Origin: a virus | Virus record (IMG/VR): IMGVR_UViG_3300046458_000168 | Span: 1-21,540 of that record | Reading direction: 5' to 3' (one strand) | DNA: 21,540 nt | Shown here: piece by piece, positions 20,071-21,540 of the stretch | Numbering within the stretch: the stretch's first letter is position 1 | Layout of the letters: the number at the start of each line of letters is the position of its first letter | Position numbers and translations under genes: made by a program | Notes under the pieces: generated by a model | What the model was told of the DNA's origin: nothing | The model's input: only the letters and a program-made list of their open reading frames with translations | The model's database searches: none

Positions 20071-21540
20071 ATGACAATAAAATATAAAACCGTTATCACC
20101 AAAGCCGGTGCGGAGAAACTGGCGGCGGCGAGTGTCCCGAACGCGAAGAAAGTGAATTTTTCGGCGATGGCCGTCGGGGATGGCGGCGGGAAACTGCCCG
20201 AACCGAACGCCAGTCAGACAAAGCTGGTCAATGAGGTCTGGCGTCATGCGCTGAATAAAATCAGCCAGGACAAAAAGCACAAAAACTATGTCGTCGCGGA
20301 GCTGGTGATTCCGCCAGAGACCGGCGGTTTCTGGCTCCGTGAAATGGGGCTTTACGATGACACTGGCACGCTGATTGCGGTCGGTAATATGGCAGAGAGC
20401 TACAAGCCCGAGCTGACGGAAGGATCGGGACGCGCGCAGACCCTGCGAATGGTTATCATGGTGAGCGATATCGAGACGGTCGAGCTGTCCATCGATACCA
20501 CACTGGTGATGGCGACGCAGGATTATGTCGACGATAAGCTCGCGGAGCATGAGCAATCCCGTCGCCATCCCGACGCCACACTGAAAGAAAAGGGTTTCAC
20601 GCAGTTAAGCAATGCAACCGACAGCACGTCTGAGACGCTCGCCGCGACGCCGAAAGCGGTTAAGGCGGCGTATGAGCTTGCTGATGGTAAATATACGGCT
20701 CAGGACGCCACCACAAAGCAGAAGGGCATTGTCCAGCTCAGTAGTGCGACCGACAGCACCTCGGAAGCGCTGGCGGCGACCCCAAAGGCGATAAAGGCCG
20801 TTAATGATGACCTGACCAAAGTTAAGGAGAGCCTCGGAACGGCGGCAAAAGCAGATGTCGTCACGTCGATGACAGACACGACAGCCGGGCGAGTGCCGGT
20901 GACGGGCTGGCACGGGCTGGGAGCTGTGGCACCTCGCACGCCTGCCGTAGCGAGTAACAATTACGACAATATCCCGACGGATTTACCTTCCGGTTTCTGG
21001 ACGCACGCTGTTAGCGGTGGACCTTACGCCTATACCTTTACGCTTTATCAGGATGGTGGGGCGGTAAAGCAAAGTCGTCACCTGATTATTCCATCCGATC
21101 CAAAAGGTAAAATCGCGTTTCGATGGGATGGCGCAACGGGGACGGGTAGCAAGGATTATCAGTATTTTTACACCGATAAAAACAAGCCATCAGCGGCGGA
21201 TGTTGACGCCGTTTCTGCATCGCAGGGCGGGACATTCCAGAAAGGGATTGCCGTCAAAGGTAATGGGGCAACGGTAGCGCTCTGGCCGCTTGCTGCGGGT
21301 CAATCTACCTATCTTCTGGGTAAAGATTACAACGGGGATAACTTATTTTATGTGGGGCGAGGGAGCGCAAATTACCATGTATCGCTTTTTAATTATAAGG
21401 GCGGCAGTGGAATAGTTTTAGGTGAAGATGGTTCTATTTCTGTAACCACAGCCAATGGCAGGGCCGTTAATTTGAGTGGCCCCATGAAAGCCACGGGTGA
21501 AATGCAAAGCTCAAGCGCTAATAGTTTCCGAATAGCTTAC
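20071..21540 (+). CDS. H: Tail fibre protein H, 3' end outside window
   Basis: The adhesin that recognises the host receptor. 490 codons are visible with no stop to the edge (P2 H is about 670). Residues 1-160 are the conserved attachment domain (DUF3751 type: SAMAVGDGGGKLP, NEVWRHALNKISQDKKH, ELVIPPETGGFWLREMGLYD, MATQDYVDDKLAEHEQS). Two tail-fibre repeats begin at residues 175 and 219 (QLSNATDSTSETLAATPKAVK and QLSSATDSTSEALAATPKAIK). From about residue 280 it no longer resembles P2 H; GWHGLGAVAPRTPAVASNNYD and the following glycine-rich beta-type sequence would be the host-specific part. The DNA becomes less GC-rich near 21300. The gene G for the chaperone should follow outside. Confidence 0.94.
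   Translation, partial: MTIKYKTVITKAGAEKLAAASVPNAKKVNFSAMAVGDGGGKLPEPNASQTKLVNEVWRHALNKISQDKKHKNYVVAELVIPPETGGFWLREMGLYDDTGTLIAVGNMAESYKPELTEGSGRAQTLRMVIMVSDIETVELSIDTTLVMATQDYVDDKLAEHEQSRRHPDATLKEKGFTQLSNATDSTSETLAATPKAVKAAYELADGKYTAQDATTKQKGIVQLSSATDSTSEALAATPKAIKAVNDDLTKVKESLGTAAKADVVTSMTDTTAGRVPVTGWHGLGAVAPRTPAVASNNYDNIPTDLPSGFWTHAVSGGPYAYTFTLYQDGGAVKQSRHLIIPSDPKGKIAFRWDGATGTGSKDYQYFYTDKNKPSAADVDAVSASQGGTFQKGIAVKGNGATVALWPLAAGQSTYLLGKDYNGDNLFYVGRGSANYHVSLFNYKGGSGIVLGEDGSISVTTANGRAVNLSGPMKATGEMQSSSANSFRIAY
20593..20811 (+). repeat. Tandem coding repeat in tail fibre H, 132-bp period
   Basis: Two imperfect copies begin at 20593 and 20725, period 44 codons. Each has the form G-x-x-Q-L-S-x-A-T-D-S-T-S-E-x-L-A-A-T-P-K-A-x-K, the phage fibre repeat found in many enterobacterial phages. 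The second copy is incomplete after about 29 codons. The repeat is a natural place for unequal crossing-over between fibre genes of different phages. Confidence 0.88.

Larger units (their letters stand above)
1..21540. mobile_element. P2-like prophage, partial (int to tail fibre H)
   Basis: The gene order int-C-cox-(early gene)-B-(two small genes)-A-[cargo]-cos-Q-P-O-N-M-L-X-lysis-R-S-[cargo]-V-W-J-I-H is that of phage P2 permuted at its attachment site, as in an integrated prophage. Nearly every protein can be matched to a P2 counterpart from memory, often with identical length. The backbone is GC-rich, with two clearly AT-rich islands (about 5140-7260 and 16330-17600). No essential gene in the visible part looks frameshifted or interrupted, so the element could be functional. 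The genes G, FI, FII, E, T, U, D, ogr and both att sites are outside the window. Confidence 0.95.

Noticed and set aside
20593-20811. CRISPR-like spaced repeat
   Set aside because: Only two copies, imperfect, in frame and part of the known phage fibre repeat.

Overview
The window is the greater part of a P2-family temperate phage genome (Peduoviridae, P2/186/Fels-2 type). It lies as an integrated prophage in what is most likely an enterobacterium. The evidence is protein-level resemblance to phage P2 and exact P2 gene order from integrase through the replication genes, cos, the capsid, lysis, tail-completion and baseplate genes, to the tail fibre H. H runs off the right edge. The first base is the end of the integrase stop codon, so the att site, ogr and the host junction lie outside the window. 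The host genus cannot be fixed from this sequence alone.

Layout. 1-1540: integrase and the small P2-type repressor C (minus strand), then a switch region with face-to-face promoter candidates. 1540-5142: early operon cox - small early gene - B - DUF2732 - DUF5405 - A, tightly overlapped; A is the rolling-circle endonuclease and the P2-like nick site lies inside its gene. 5241-7252: AT-rich, minus-strand cargo in the place that P2 uses for tin/old, a two-gene operon of a DUF262 protein and a HEPN-domain putative RNase. 7354-7372: cos, matching the 186-type sequence. 7530-8795: a small DUF2158 gene, then portal Q. 8797-13497: terminase P (minus), then scaffold/protease O, capsid N and terminase M (plus). 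13597-16441: head completion L, tail X, a lysis cassette unlike that of P2 (holin, SAR endolysin, nested spanin pair), and tail completion R and S. 16485-17555: a second AT-rich, minus-strand cargo gene, a two-TM protein of unknown function. 17640-21540: baseplate V, W, J, I and tail fibre H.

How it fits together. Int and Cox handle integration and excision, C and Cox set the lysogeny/lysis choice, A with host factors replicates the genome, and P and M cut at cos and fill heads made from Q, O and N. The two AT-rich islands are separate from this programme. Both are transcribed against the surrounding phage genes, both end at a strong hairpin shared with a convergent phage gene, and both sit at P2 accessory sites. 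The first carries a probable anti-phage system (DUF262 sensor/regulator plus HEPN RNase); the second carries a membrane protein that could be an exclusion or abortive-infection factor. Both functional statements are inference. The islands also touch their neighbours: A ends about 65 residues earlier than in P2 right at cargo 1, and the last part of S is AT-rich although it still looks like S.
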